Shown: piece by piece, positions 21,745 to 31,414 of the stretch
Position numbering within the stretch: position 1 is the stretch's first letter
Layout: each line of letters begins with the position of its first letter
From: Gammaproteobacteria bacterium
GTDB taxonomy: Bacteria; Pseudomonadota; Gammaproteobacteria; Steroidobacterales; Steroidobacteraceae
Length of the DNA stretch: 64,000 nucleotides
Reading direction: 5' to 3'
Assembly (NCBI GenBank): GCA_025357915.1
Contig: JANYLH010000008.1
Location: forward strand, 26,475 to 90,474
The notes under the pieces: model-generated
Seen by the model: the letters and a program-made list of their open reading frames with translations, nothing else
Told to the model about the DNA's origin: nothing
Databases searched by the model: none
Translations under genes and position numbers: made by a program

Positions 21745-22658
21745 CCAGGCGCGCGCCGCCACATCAGCAGGACGACGCCGGAGAGGACCACGGCGACGGC
21801 CATCCATTCGAAGCCGCTGACGAGTTCCTCGCCCAGTGTGACGCCCAGCAGCAGCGCAACCACCGGATTGACGTAGGTATAGCTGGTGGCCAGCGCCGGC
21901 GTGGTGCGTTCAAGCAATGTGAGGTAGGCGGTGTAGCTGATCAGTGATCCGGCAATCATCACGTAGACCCAGCAGGCAAGCGCGATCGGCGCCGGTGGCC
22001 AGGTGGGTGCTTCGCCGATTGCCCGGGACGCAGCCAGCAGCACGGCGCCACCGACCAGCATCTGGCTGGCGTGTCCCATGAATCCCTGAGCCGTGTGGAT
22101 CTTCGCGCCACCTGGCAATCCGTGCACGGACCAGACGCTCCCCAGCGTCCAGGTCACGCACGAGGTGATGACGGCCAGCAGTCCGCCGAGCGATGTGCTG
22201 AACGCCTGTCCCTGCGTCATCATCACGATGCCGACGAGCCCGCAGGCCACGCCCGCGGCCTGCTGGCGATCGGGCCGCACGCCGTAGGGCCACTCGCCCA
22301 GCACGACCATCGTGGGCACGATGGCGGTGAAGGCGACCACCAGTCCCGAGCCCACGCTGCCCTCGGCCATGGCCATGAAGCCGTAGCCGCCGCTGATCAG
22401 CAGCGCGCCCATGATTGCGCCACCGAGCCATTCCTTTCCGGTCGGCCAGGCGGAACCACGCGCTCGCGCCATGATCGCCAGCACGGCGCCGGCCGCCACG
22501 AACTGGCTGCCCATCTGGTAGAACGGCGGGAAACTCACCAGCGCCCACTTGATGGCGAGGTACATCGTGCCCCACAGGAACCAGGTGGCGCCGAGGCATG
22601 CCAGCACGATCGGCGACCAGGCAGCGCGGGTTCGCTGGGTTGCGGGTTGAACGTTCAT
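21741..22658 (-). CDS. EamA/DMT superfamily transporter
   Basis: Ten-TM EamA pattern: LACLGATWFLWGTMYLAIKWAL, SYTYVNPVVALLLGVTLGEE. Confidence 0.9.
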   Translation of the reverse strand: MNVQPATQRTRAAWSPIVLACLGATWFLWGTMYLAIKWALVSFPPFYQMGSQFVAAGAVLAIMARARGSAWPTGKEWLGGAIMGALLISGGYGFMAMAEGSVGSGLVVAFTAIVPTMVVLGEWPYGVRPDRQQAAGVACGLVGIVMMTQGQAFSTSLGGLLAVITSCVTWTLGSVWSVHGLPGGAKIHTAQGFMGHASQMLVGGAVLLAASRAIGEAPTWPPAPIALACWVYVMIAGSLISYTAYLTLLERTTPALATSYTYVNPVVALLLGVTLGEELVSGFEWMAVAVVLSGVVLLMWRRAPG

Positions 22659-22679
22659 GAATGCTGCATTTCCTACATG

Positions 22680-24188
22680 TCAGCCGGGCTTGCGGCCGCC
22701 GGCATCGTAGAACCAGTCGTCCGGATAGGGATACCACCAGCCGTGAATGGTGGGCTTATGATCGATGATCACCATCTTCGAACGGCGGAACGCGTCGAGG
22801 CCCAGACGTGAGAGCTCGCGCCCGAGGCCGGACATCTTCCAGCCGCCGAAGGGCAGGGCGTCGTTGTCGATCAGCGGATTGTTGACCCACACCATGCCGG
22901 CCTCGAGTCGCTCCGCGGCCTCCATCGCCTCCTCGAGGCTGGTGGTGAACAGGCAAGCGCCGAGCCCGAACTCGCTGTCGTTGGCGAGCGTGATCGCCGC
23001 GTCGAAATCTGCGACGCGGCAGATGCTGGCGACCGGGCCGAAGCATTCCTCGCGCATGATCGCCATCTCGTGCGTTACACCTGTGAGAATTGTCGGCTCG
23101 TAGAACCAGCCGCGCAGCTGCGCGGGCGGAATGCGTCCGCCGGTGACCACCTGGGCGCCGTGCGCGCGCGCGTCTTCGACGAGGCGCATGACCTTGGTGC
23201 GCGCCGCTTCGCTCACCAGCGGCCCGATCTCCGAGCGCCCGAGCCCGTGCCCGATGCGCAGGGCGCGCGTGCGCTCGACGAAGGCCGCGACGAACTGGTC
23301 GTGCACCGCGTCCACTACGTAGAACCGCTCCGAGGAGGTGCAGATCTGGCCGGAGAGATGAAACGCCGAAGTCACCGCGCCGGCGGCGGCCACGTCGATC
23401 GGCGCGTGGGCCGTGATGATCATCGGATCGCTCCCGCCGGCCTCGATGATCGCAGGCTTGAGGCGCGCGGCGGCGGCCTGCCCGACCGCTCTGGCGGCGG
23501 CGACGGAGCCGGTGAAGGCGACCGCGTGCGTGCGGCACGAGGTGACCAGTGCTTCCGCGACGGCGGCGCCGCCTGGCAGGCAGGCCACGAGGCCCTCGGG
23601 GAGTGCCCCGAACAGACGCATGAATTCCAGCGTGCACAGCGTAGTCGCCGGAGCCGGTTTGATGATGCAACCGTTGCCAGCGGCAAGCGAGGCGGCCACC
23701 GTCCAGCAGCTGATCAGGATCGGAAAATTGAACGGAATGATGTGCACGCTGACGCCGAGCGGTTCATAACGCGCGTACTGGAACGAGCCCGCTTCGGTCG
23801 TGCCGGCCACCTTGCCGGCCTCGTCGCGCGCCATCTCGGCGTAGTAGCGGAAGATCGAACCGCAGTTCGCCAGTTCGCCGATGGCTTCCGGATAGGGCTT
23901 GCCCATCTCGCGCGTCATCAGTTCGGCGCAGCGGCTCAGGTCGGCGGTCTCGATGGCGTTTGCGAGCGCGTGCAGGGCCTTCGCGCGGGTCTTGGCGTCG
24001 CACCGCCCCCATAAGCGCTGCGCGTGCGTCACGGCATCGAGTGCGGATTCGACCTCGGCCGCCTCGCTGTTGGCGTATACGCCCACCGGCTCGAGTGTTG
24101 CCGGGTCGACAACCTGCTGCAGCGGGCCTGCGGCCGGCCGGTACACCGGGTTGACGAAGTAGCAGGCGGCTTGCGGATCGAAGCTCAC
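22680..24188 (-). CDS. NAD(P)-dependent aldehyde dehydrogenase
   Basis: PFNFPILISCWTVAASLAAGNGCIIKPAPAT, FTGSVAAARAVG, SGQICTSSERFYV catalytic Cys; GTG start 1 nt after the TBDR stop. Confidence 0.92.
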   Translation of the reverse strand: MSFDPQAACYFVNPVYRPAAGPLQQVVDPATLEPVGVYANSEAAEVESALDAVTHAQRLWGRCDAKTRAKALHALANAIETADLSRCAELMTREMGKPYPEAIGELANCGSIFRYYAEMARDEAGKVAGTTEAGSFQYARYEPLGVSVHIIPFNFPILISCWTVAASLAAGNGCIIKPAPATTLCTLEFMRLFGALPEGLVACLPGGAAVAEALVTSCRTHAVAFTGSVAAARAVGQAAAARLKPAIIEAGGSDPMIITAHAPIDVAAAGAVTSAFHLSGQICTSSERFYVVDAVHDQFVAAFVERTRALRIGHGLGRSEIGPLVSEAARTKVMRLVEDARAHGAQVVTGGRIPPAQLRGWFYEPTILTGVTHEMAIMREECFGPVASICRVADFDAAITLANDSEFGLGACLFTTSLEEAMEAAERLEAGMVWVNNPLIDNDALPFGGWKMSGLGRELSRLGLDAFRRSKMVIIDHKPTIHGWWYPYPDDWFYDAGGRKPG

Positions 24189-24189
24189 G

Positions 24190-26736
24190 TTAGAACTTGT
24201 AACCGACCCGCAGTCCAATCGTCCGCGGCCGGGCGACGACCCGTGTCGCGGTGAAATTCGGGAGCGGTGACTGCGTCACCGGGTCTTTCGCTGTGCCGCG
24301 CCCGCCGCTATATCCCGGCTCGTTCGACAGGTTGTTGACGAACAGGGCACAGGTCCAACTCGATCCGGCCGCCAGTGCCACCGACGCGTTGGTCATCGTG
24401 CTCGAGGGAATCACAAAGTAGCTGCGCGAGGCCGGATCAATCACCGAACCCGCCGAATCGCGGTACACGAGGTCGGCGTGGAAGTTGAGCGACCAGGGCG
24501 AGCCGCCGCCGCGCGCCAGCGGCAGCTGGTAATCGAGCGCTGCGCTCAGCGTCTGCTTGGGTACGCCGGGCAGCAGGGCGCCGGACTGGAGCGACACCAG
24601 CGGGCAAATGCCGTAGGCGAGCGTGCCCGTGTTATCGAGACAGTAGCCCAGATCGAAAAGCTGCACGGATTTCGTGACGGTCGCGTCCGTGTAGGCGTGA
24701 CCGAGCGTGGCGCTGAGGCGGTTGGTGATGCGGGCCTGCAGCTCAAGCTCGGTGCCTTTGGAACGGGCGGACCTGCCATTGAAGGTGCCGGGAATGCCCG
24801 ACAAGTTGGCGAGCGCGAATTGGAACGTGTCCAGGTCGATCAGGAACGCATCGGCGCTGTAACGGAGCCGTTGCCCGAAGGCCGTTCCCTTGATGCCGAT
24901 CTCGTAGTTCTTGGCCAGGTCCGGTTGGAAAGTCTGGTACACGGGGAGCGAGGCGTAGCCGCCGCTGGTCGGCAGCGCGTTCGCGCCGCCGCGGCGGAAG
25001 CCCTCCGAGTAGGTCGCGTAGATCCTGGTCGTGGAATTGAATTCGTAGGAGGTATTGAGCTTGATGACGTGATCGCTGACGGACTGGTTGACCGTCGGGC
25101 CGTAGTCCGTCACCGGATCGGCCAGCGGGATCAACTCCACGGCCTTGCCATTGAAGGACTGGTGGAAGAACCGTGCGCCGGCGGTGAACTGCCACGCGCT
25201 CGTGGCGTGGTAGGTGAGTTCGCCGAACAGCGCCTCGTCGACGAACCGTGTCTCGCGGTCGTACCTGAACTCGAGGTCCGGGAACGCGGCGGCGTTGCCC
25301 GTCGGCGGGAACCCGTTGACAGCCTCGATAAAATCCGTGGCGCCCGTGAGGTATTGGCGCGTATCCGAGGAGACGCGCTGGTTGCGGTAGAAGGCGCCTG
25401 CCACGTAGTCGAACTTCACTCCGTGGTTCGAGACCAGGCGGATTTCCTGCGTGAACGAGTTCTCGTTGACCGGCGTCGTCTCGAGTGCCAGCGGCCGCGG
25501 ATAATTGTGGTAATAGGCAGAGTAGGCATCGAGATAGTTGAGCACGCCCGGGATCACGAAGTTGCCGACGATTTCCGTGGTTGCCTGTGACTGGTCGCGG
25601 TACACCGAGGTGGCGCTCGTAAAAGTCGCGAGGCCCATGTCGACGGTGGCGACCAGACTCGCCAGGTCCAGCTTATCGTCGTAGGGCTGCAGCGCGGCGT
25701 TGGTCGCATCGTAGGTGCCGCCGGCCAGCACGCTGAAGGCGGAGGTCGGGAAGCGCGGGTCGGCGGGCGTGCCACAGTCCTGGCCGATGGCGAGATTCAC
25801 GACACATCCGGGGTAGGTCGGGTTGGAGGTCTGAACGTCGTCGACCTTCGTGTGCTGGTGCAGGTAATCGAGCTGCACATCCCAGGCATCGGCCGGTTGC
25901 CAGCGCAACGCGGCGCGCGCGTACATCTGTCCGGACTTGTTGGTGCCCTTGCGTACCGGGCCCAGCACCGGGCCACTGTACAGGTCGTTGGCGTCGCTTC
26001 GCGTCGCCGGTGCGTACAGGCCCGCGCCATCGCGCTGCCAGAGGGCGACCTGGTTGATGAACCCTGCGAGCTGCTCGTCGCCGGCAACGATGCGCAGCGC
26101 CAGCCGTGCCGACAATGGCATGTTGAGCACGGCATCAATGTTGCCGTTGCCCTTGCCGTTTGCGCCCTGCGTGGAGCTGCCGCCGGCGCTGACTTCGCCA
26201 CCGAAGGCGGCGAAAGTGGGCCGTTTCGGGATGAAGCGGATGGTCCCGGCCTGCGCGCCCGAGCCGTACAGCGTTCCCTGCGGCCCGCGCAGCACTTCCA
26301 CGCGTTCGATGTCGTGCAGCGCGATCGGGAAGAACACCGGCGTCTCGCCGAAATAGGTGGAGACCGAGTTGACGGTCTGTGCCGGCACGTCCGTGCCGTT
26401 GTTGCCGGCACCGCCGGGCCCGTCGGTGCGCAGGCCGCGCAGCGTCAGGTCGTTGGTATTGCCGCGGGCCGCGGGACCGGCGTCGACCGAGGTCAGGCCC
26501 GGGACGATGTGGGCAAGCTGGTTGATCCCGGTGGTACCGGTGCGCGTCAGGTCTTCGGCGCCGACGACGCTGATGTTGTAAGGAATATCCTGCACGTTCT
26601 GCACGCGACGCTGCGCCGTTACGACGATTTCCTCGAGCGTATCGCTCCTGGGGGCCGGGCTCTGCGCCCGCGCGCCCTGCGCCGAGGCGAGAATGAGCGC
26701 GACAGATGCAGTGATCGATGTGTTACGACCCTTCAT
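24190..26736 (-). CDS. TonB-dependent outer membrane receptor
   Basis: Signal peptide, EEIVVTAQRRVQNVQDIPYNISV plug, IERVEVLRGPQGTLYGSGAQAGTIRFI, C-terminal VGYKF. Confidence 0.95.
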   Translation of the reverse strand: MKGRNTSITASVALILASAQGARAQSPAPRSDTLEEIVVTAQRRVQNVQDIPYNISVVGAEDLTRTGTTGINQLAHIVPGLTSVDAGPAARGNTNDLTLRGLRTDGPGGAGNNGTDVPAQTVNSVSTYFGETPVFFPIALHDIERVEVLRGPQGTLYGSGAQAGTIRFIPKRPTFAAFGGEVSAGGSSTQGANGKGNGNIDAVLNMPLSARLALRIVAGDEQLAGFINQVALWQRDGAGLYAPATRSDANDLYSGPVLGPVRKGTNKSGQMYARAALRWQPADAWDVQLDYLHQHTKVDDVQTSNPTYPGCVVNLAIGQDCGTPADPRFPTSAFSVLAGGTYDATNAALQPYDDKLDLASLVATVDMGLATFTSATSVYRDQSQATTEIVGNFVIPGVLNYLDAYSAYYHNYPRPLALETTPVNENSFTQEIRLVSNHGVKFDYVAGAFYRNQRVSSDTRQYLTGATDFIEAVNGFPPTGNAAAFPDLEFRYDRETRFVDEALFGELTYHATSAWQFTAGARFFHQSFNGKAVELIPLADPVTDYGPTVNQSVSDHVIKLNTSYEFNSTTRIYATYSEGFRRGGANALPTSGGYASLPVYQTFQPDLAKNYEIGIKGTAFGQRLRYSADAFLIDLDTFQFALANLSGIPGTFNGRSARSKGTELELQARITNRLSATLGHAYTDATVTKSVQLFDLGYCLDNTGTLAYGICPLVSLQSGALLPGVPKQTLSAALDYQLPLARGGGSPWSLNFHADLVYRDSAGSVIDPASRSYFVIPSSTMTNASVALAAGSSWTCALFVNNLSNEPGYSGGRGTAKDPVTQSPLPNFTATRVVARPRTIGLRVGYKF

Positions 26737-26816
26737 GGCGATTTCCCCAATTGTTCTTTTCAGGCGCCTGCACTATAGCCGCTGGGGATCAGCAGCAAAA
26801 GTGCCGGGGCGCATGG

Positions 26817-28394
26817 TTACGGCGGCGCGGAAAGATACCGCGCCAGCGGCTGCAACTGTACTTCGTAGTGGCGCCACTTGCCGACCGAGGTGCGGTACAG
26901 GGGCCGGCGCACCTGCACGGCGCTGGCGGTGGTCACGGCGCCAGTCCGCGCGTGGAAATCGAGGCAGGCCTGCTGCCAGGACAACCCGCAATGCGCCAGG
27001 ATCCGGCGCGTTACGGTTTCCTGATCGGCGACCAGGTCTTCGTAACGCACCACCATGAAGGCGTCGCCCAGCACCGCCTGCCAATGACGCATCAGTTGCT
27101 GCCACGCGCGGTAGTAGCGGCCGAGATCATGCAGGTCGTATGAAAAAGGGTAGGCGCCCGCGAACAGCGTCTTGTACATCGCGTAGCAGCTGTCCATCGG
27201 TTCGCGCACTACGGCCACGATCCGCGCGCGCGGCAGCGCCCGCCGGATCAGTCCCGCGTACAAATAGTTGAGCGGCAGCTTGTCGATAAAACGGCGGCTC
27301 ATGCCGGTCTGCGGCCGCGTGGCGGCGATGTAGCGCTCGCCGAGGTCGCGCGGCTCGAGCTCGAGTGCCCGTTCAACGAAGTCGAGTTTCGGGACGTGCC
27401 TGCCAGCGAGCTCCTGGACCGCGCCCATGCACGCCTGCGGAAAGGCTTGCAGTTCACCGGCCGCCTGCACGTCGCTGTGCGAAGCGAGGATGCTCTCCAC
27501 CAGCGTCGTGCCGCTGCGGGGCAAGCCCGTGACGAAGATGGCCTCGGCGTTGTCATGACCCCGGCCATGAGCCAGCGCAGCGGCGTCGTGCGTGGCGATG
27601 ATCCGCTCGATCGTCGCGACATCCCCGGTCACGTCGTAGTTCATCGCCGCGCGTTGCAGGTCGCAACCGAGCTTCAGCTGCCCGAACGATTCGGCATATT
27701 CGCCCAGGTCCTCGAGTTCCTTGGCGAGCGCGAAGCGCAGCATGATCTGCGCCGATTGGTCGGGGACTCCGTGCGCGAGGAGCGAGCGCAGGGCGCCGAC
27801 GTGGTTGCGCTCGGGCGTCTGGGCCCTGAGGTCGGCGCGCGTGTACCAGGCGGCGTAGTCGTCGGGCTTCGCCGCGATGACCTGATCAAGGCTGGCCTCC
27901 GCCGCCGCGAGTTCGCCGACCATGCGTTGCGCGGTCGCGAGGTTATAGCGATAGGCCGTATTGCCGGGCGCGGCGGCCACCGCCTGCTGGTAGAACGGCA
28001 GCGCGAGCGTGGGCTCGTCGCAGTGAGTGTAGAGCGTGGCAAGTCCGTCCAGCAGGGCGGCGGTGGCGAGCGGCAACCTGGCCGCGGCGGCGGCAGCAGC
28101 CAGCGCTTCACTGCGGCGGCCGAGGCGTGCCAGGCACTGGCCGTGGCGCATCACCGCGGCCGCATCGTCCGGCGCGCAGGCGAGGGCACGCCCAAGGCAC
28201 ACGGCGGCAAGGTCGGGGCGATTCGCGCGCAGATGCACCGAACCCATCAGCGTCCATGGGCGCGCGTCAGCCGGAAAGTTACGGCTCAGCTCGAGCGTGA
28301 GCACGGATGCTTCGCGCAGGTCGCCGGCGGAGAGTCGCGCCTGGGCTTGCGCCAGCTTCGCCGCCAGCGTTGTATCGTCCCCGGGGTGCTGCAT
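26817..28394 (-). CDS. TPR-containing sulfotransferase family protein
   Basis: N-terminal TPRs; FVTGLPRSGTTLVESILASHSDV PAPS-binding motif; RRFIDKLPLNYLYAGLI. Confidence 0.93.
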   Translation of the reverse strand: MQHPGDDTTLAAKLAQAQARLSAGDLREASVLTLELSRNFPADARPWTLMGSVHLRANRPDLAAVCLGRALACAPDDAAAVMRHGQCLARLGRRSEALAAAAAAARLPLATAALLDGLATLYTHCDEPTLALPFYQQAVAAAPGNTAYRYNLATAQRMVGELAAAEASLDQVIAAKPDDYAAWYTRADLRAQTPERNHVGALRSLLAHGVPDQSAQIMLRFALAKELEDLGEYAESFGQLKLGCDLQRAAMNYDVTGDVATIERIIATHDAAALAHGRGHDNAEAIFVTGLPRSGTTLVESILASHSDVQAAGELQAFPQACMGAVQELAGRHVPKLDFVERALELEPRDLGERYIAATRPQTGMSRRFIDKLPLNYLYAGLIRRALPRARIVAVVREPMDSCYAMYKTLFAGAYPFSYDLHDLGRYYRAWQQLMRHWQAVLGDAFMVVRYEDLVADQETVTRRILAHCGLSWQQACLDFHARTGAVTTASAVQVRRPLYRTSVGKWRHYEVQLQPLARYLSAPP

Positions 28395-28462
28395 GTATTC
28401 ACCGCATGGTACCTGAACAGCGGCGAGGCCAAGGCGGGAACTGTCGTAAGTCCTTGATTAAG

Positions 28463-28538
28463 TGGCGCTCCCTACGAGATTCGAACTCGTGTTCCAGCCT
28501 TGAGAGGGCCGTGTCCTGGGCCTCTAGACGAAGGGAGC
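28463..28538 (-). tRNA. tRNA-Glu (anticodon CUC), CCA encoded
   Basis: Minus strand GCTCCCTTCGTCTAGAGGCCCAGGACACGGCCCTCTCAAGGCTGGAACACGAGTTCGAATCTCGTAGGGAGCGCCA; acceptor GCTCCCT/AGGGAGC, anticodon stem CGGCC/GGCTG, loop CTCTCAA, T-arm ACGAG/CTCGT. Confidence 0.96.
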
Positions 28539-28571
28539 GAATCTCCGGCGGGTGAGGCGAAAAGGCGCGGT

Positions 28572-28599
28572 ATTATAGGCGGCCTCTTTGTTTGCTCAA
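28572..28599 (-). promoter_or_regulatory. Sigma70 promoter of tRNA-Glu
   Basis: Minus strand TTGAGC-N16-TATAAT ending 34 nt upstream of the tRNA 5' end. Confidence 0.65.
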
Positions 28600-28616
28600 G
28601 CTAAATCAGGGTCGAT

Positions 28617-30155
28617 TTGAACCAGAATCCGGACCTTTCCGCCGCGCCGGGTGCGCCGCGCATCATTCCGCGCTCCGATCACCCGGTCTCGCGGTCCAAT
28701 ATTTCCCCGAACGCCTTGCGTGTGCTCTATCGCCTCAAGGAGGCGGGCTTCGAGGCGTTCCTGGTCGGCGGCTGCGTGCGCGACATCATCATCGGGCGCC
28801 ATCCGAAGGATTTCGACGTCGCCACCGACGCGCTGCCCGAGGAAGTGCGGCGCCTGTTCCGCAATTGCCGGCTGGTCGGCCGCCGCTTCCGCCTCGCGCA
28901 TATCGTCTACGGGCGCGAAGTCATCGAGGTGGCTACCTTTCGCGCTGCCAGCGCGCCGCCGCCGAGCGAAGAGCCGGTGCCGGTCCGCAGCGAGGACGAG
29001 GATGAACTGCTGGAAGAAGAACTGGCCGCGGCCGGTGAGGATCCGCTCGAGGCCACGACGCCACTCGATCTGACGCAGCCGCTCGAGGTGCCCGACTTCG
29101 GCGACGGCCATCGCGATTCGGGCAGTGGCGGTGCCGGGCATCGCGTGCACGACGATCATGGCCGGCTGCTGCGCGACAACATGTACGGCAACATCGATGC
29201 CGACGTGTGGCGCCGCGATTTCACCGTCAACGCGCTCTATTACAACATCGCCGATTTTTCGATCTGGGATTACGTCGGCGGGCTGGCGGACATACAGGCC
29301 GGGCGCCTGCGGCTGATTGGCGATGTCGAGACCCGGTACCGCGAGGATCCGGTGCGCATGCTGCGCGCGGCGCGCTTCGAGGCCAAGCTGGGTTTCGTGA
29401 TCGACGCGGCGAGCGCGGCGCCGATCGAGCGACTTCGGGGCCTGCTCGCGAGCGTCCCGCCGGCGCGCCTGTTCGACGAAACCGCAAAGCTCTTCCTGAC
29501 CGGGCATGGCGCCGACAGCTACCGCGTGCTGCGCGCGCGCGGCTTGTTCGCCGCGCTGTTTCCGGCGGTCGATCGCTATCTGCAGCAACACCCGGGAAGC
29601 CTGGTCGAGGACCTGCTGGTGCAGGGCCTGCGCAACACCGACCGGCGCGTCGAGGAAGACAAGCCGGTCACGCCGACCTTCCTGTTCTCGCTGCTGCTGT
29701 ACGGCCCGATCGCCTCGATCATCGAATCGTTTCCGCCCAATCGCTGGCACGAACCCCAGGCGATTCTCGACGCCTGCGACCGGGCGCTGCACGAGGCGCA
29801 GCAGCGCGTGTCGATTCCGCGGCGCATCGCGCTCGGGGTGCGTGAAATGTACGCCCTGCAGCCGCGGCTCGAGGGGCCGCGCGGGCGGCGCGCGCTCCGG
29901 CTCCTCGAGCAGCCGCGGTTCCGCGCGGCCTACGACCTGCTGATGTTGCGCGCCTCGCTGGGGCTGGCGGTTCCGGAAGTTGCGCAGTGGTGGACCAGGC
30001 TGCAGTCGGTGTCGCCCGCGGAACGCGAGCAGATGGTGGAAGCCGCGCCGGGTGGTGCGCGCGCGGCGGGGGCCGGCGTCGGCGGGGATGATGTGGCCGG
30101 ATCGGGCGCACCGCGTCGCCGCCGGCGTCGCCGCCCGCGCAGCAGCGGTGCCTGA
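28617..30155 (+). CDS. pcnB: Poly(A) polymerase I
   Basis: AFLVGGCVRDIIIGRHPKDFDVATDALPEEVRRLFRNCRLVGRRFRLAHIV; GRLLRDNMYGNIDADVWRRDFTVNALYYNI; TTG start. Confidence 0.94.
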   Translation: MNQNPDLSAAPGAPRIIPRSDHPVSRSNISPNALRVLYRLKEAGFEAFLVGGCVRDIIIGRHPKDFDVATDALPEEVRRLFRNCRLVGRRFRLAHIVYGREVIEVATFRAASAPPPSEEPVPVRSEDEDELLEEELAAAGEDPLEATTPLDLTQPLEVPDFGDGHRDSGSGGAGHRVHDDHGRLLRDNMYGNIDADVWRRDFTVNALYYNIADFSIWDYVGGLADIQAGRLRLIGDVETRYREDPVRMLRAARFEAKLGFVIDAASAAPIERLRGLLASVPPARLFDETAKLFLTGHGADSYRVLRARGLFAALFPAVDRYLQQHPGSLVEDLLVQGLRNTDRRVEEDKPVTPTFLFSLLLYGPIASIIESFPPNRWHEPQAILDACDRALHEAQQRVSIPRRIALGVREMYALQPRLEGPRGRRALRLLEQPRFRAAYDLLMLRASLGLAVPEVAQWWTRLQSVSPAEREQMVEAAPGGARAAGAGVGGDDVAGSGAPRRRRRRRPRSSGA

Positions 30156-30660
30156 CGCCCGGACCTCGCGGGTGCACGCTTTTCCCGCCTATGTGGGTAT
30201 CGGCAGCAACCTGCAGCAGCCGGCGGCGCAAGTGCGCGCCGCGTTCGACGCGCTTGCCGCCGTGCCGCGTACCCGCCTGGTGTACCGTTCTTCCCTGTAT
30301 GGGTCGAAGCCCATGGGGCCCGTGGCGCAGGCCGATTTCTGCAATGCCGCGGCCGGACTCCTCACGGAACTCGACGCCGCCACGCTGCTCGCGGCACTGC
30401 GGGCCATCGAGCAGCGCTTCGGGCGCGAGCGCCATGTCGAGCGCTGGGGACCGCGCGTGATCGATCTGGACCTGCTGGTCTACGGCGAGGAGCGCCGCAC
30501 CGATCCACAGCTCACACTGCCGCATCCGGGCATTGCCGGGCGCAATTTCGTGCTGCAACCGCTGTGCGAGTTCGCGCCGGACCTGCTGGTGCCCGGCGTC
30601 GGCCGCGTCGCGGCCCTGGCCGCGAAGCTGCCGGCCGACGGCCTGTGGAGGATCGCGTGA
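30148..30660 (+). CDS. folK: 2-amino-4-hydroxy-6-hydroxymethyldihydropteridine pyrophosphokinase
   Basis: AYVGIGSNLQQP, RWGPRVIDLDLLVYG, LPHPGIAGRNFVLQPL. Confidence 0.94.
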   Translation: MPDARTSRVHAFPAYVGIGSNLQQPAAQVRAAFDALAAVPRTRLVYRSSLYGSKPMGPVAQADFCNAAAGLLTELDAATLLAALRAIEQRFGRERHVERWGPRVIDLDLLVYGEERRTDPQLTLPHPGIAGRNFVLQPLCEFAPDLLVPGVGRVAALAAKLPADGLWRIA

Positions 30661-31346
30661 CCCGGCCGCCGGTGCAGTCCGCCTCGGTACGCGTGGCCAC
30701 CGGCGCTCACCGGTTCATCGTGCTCGAGGGCCCGATCGGCGTGGGCAAAACCAGCCTCGCGGTCAAGCTCGCGGGCAGCCTCAACGCGGAGCAGGTGCTC
30801 GAACAGGCGGAGCAGAATCCATTCCTCGAGCGCTTCTACCGCAATCCGCGCGCGGGAGCGTTGCCGGCACAGCTCTATTTCCTCTTCCAGCGCGCCCAGC
30901 AGCTGGCCGCGCTCAGGCAGCACGACCTGTTCGCACCGGTCCGTGTGGCCGACTACCTGCTCGACAAGGACCGGCTGTTCGCGCGCGTGACGCTCGATGA
31001 CGAGGAGTTCCGGCTCTACGAGCAGGTCCATGAGCGGCTTGCGATCGACGCGCCGGTGCCGGATCTGGTGGTCTACCTGCAGGCGCCCGTCGACGTGCTG
31101 ATCGAACGCATCAACCGGCGCGGCATCCGGTACGAGCATTACATCGAACGCGCCTACCTGGAAAAGCTCAACGCCGCGTATGCGCGTTTCTTTCATGAGT
31201 ACGAGGGCGCGCCGCTCCTGATCGTCAATGCCGCGGCGATCGACCCGTTGCACAACGAATCGGATTACGAAGAGCTGCTGGGCGCGATCAAGCGCATGAA
31301 ACAGGGGCGGCTCTACTACAACCCGCTGCGCCACGGCGCATTGTAG
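30657..31346 (+). CDS. Deoxynucleoside kinase family protein
   Basis: RFIVLEGPIGVGKTSLAVKLA P-loop, NPFLERFY, PDLVVYLQAPVDVLIERINRRGI. Confidence 0.9.
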   Translation: MTRPPVQSASVRVATGAHRFIVLEGPIGVGKTSLAVKLAGSLNAEQVLEQAEQNPFLERFYRNPRAGALPAQLYFLFQRAQQLAALRQHDLFAPVRVADYLLDKDRLFARVTLDDEEFRLYEQVHERLAIDAPVPDLVVYLQAPVDVLIERINRRGIRYEHYIERAYLEKLNAAYARFFHEYEGAPLLIVNAAAIDPLHNESDYEELLGAIKRMKQGRLYYNPLRHGAL

Positions 31347-31414
31347 GCCGCGGCCGCCACAGCGGTCCCTGCGCAGTTGCTTGTAAGTCGCCACTCCGTC
31401 ATCCTCACCACCCT

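Noticed and set aside
24478-26778. Plus-strand ORFs of 370 and 308 aa
   Set aside because: Antisense to the TonB-dependent receptor; no domain signatures.
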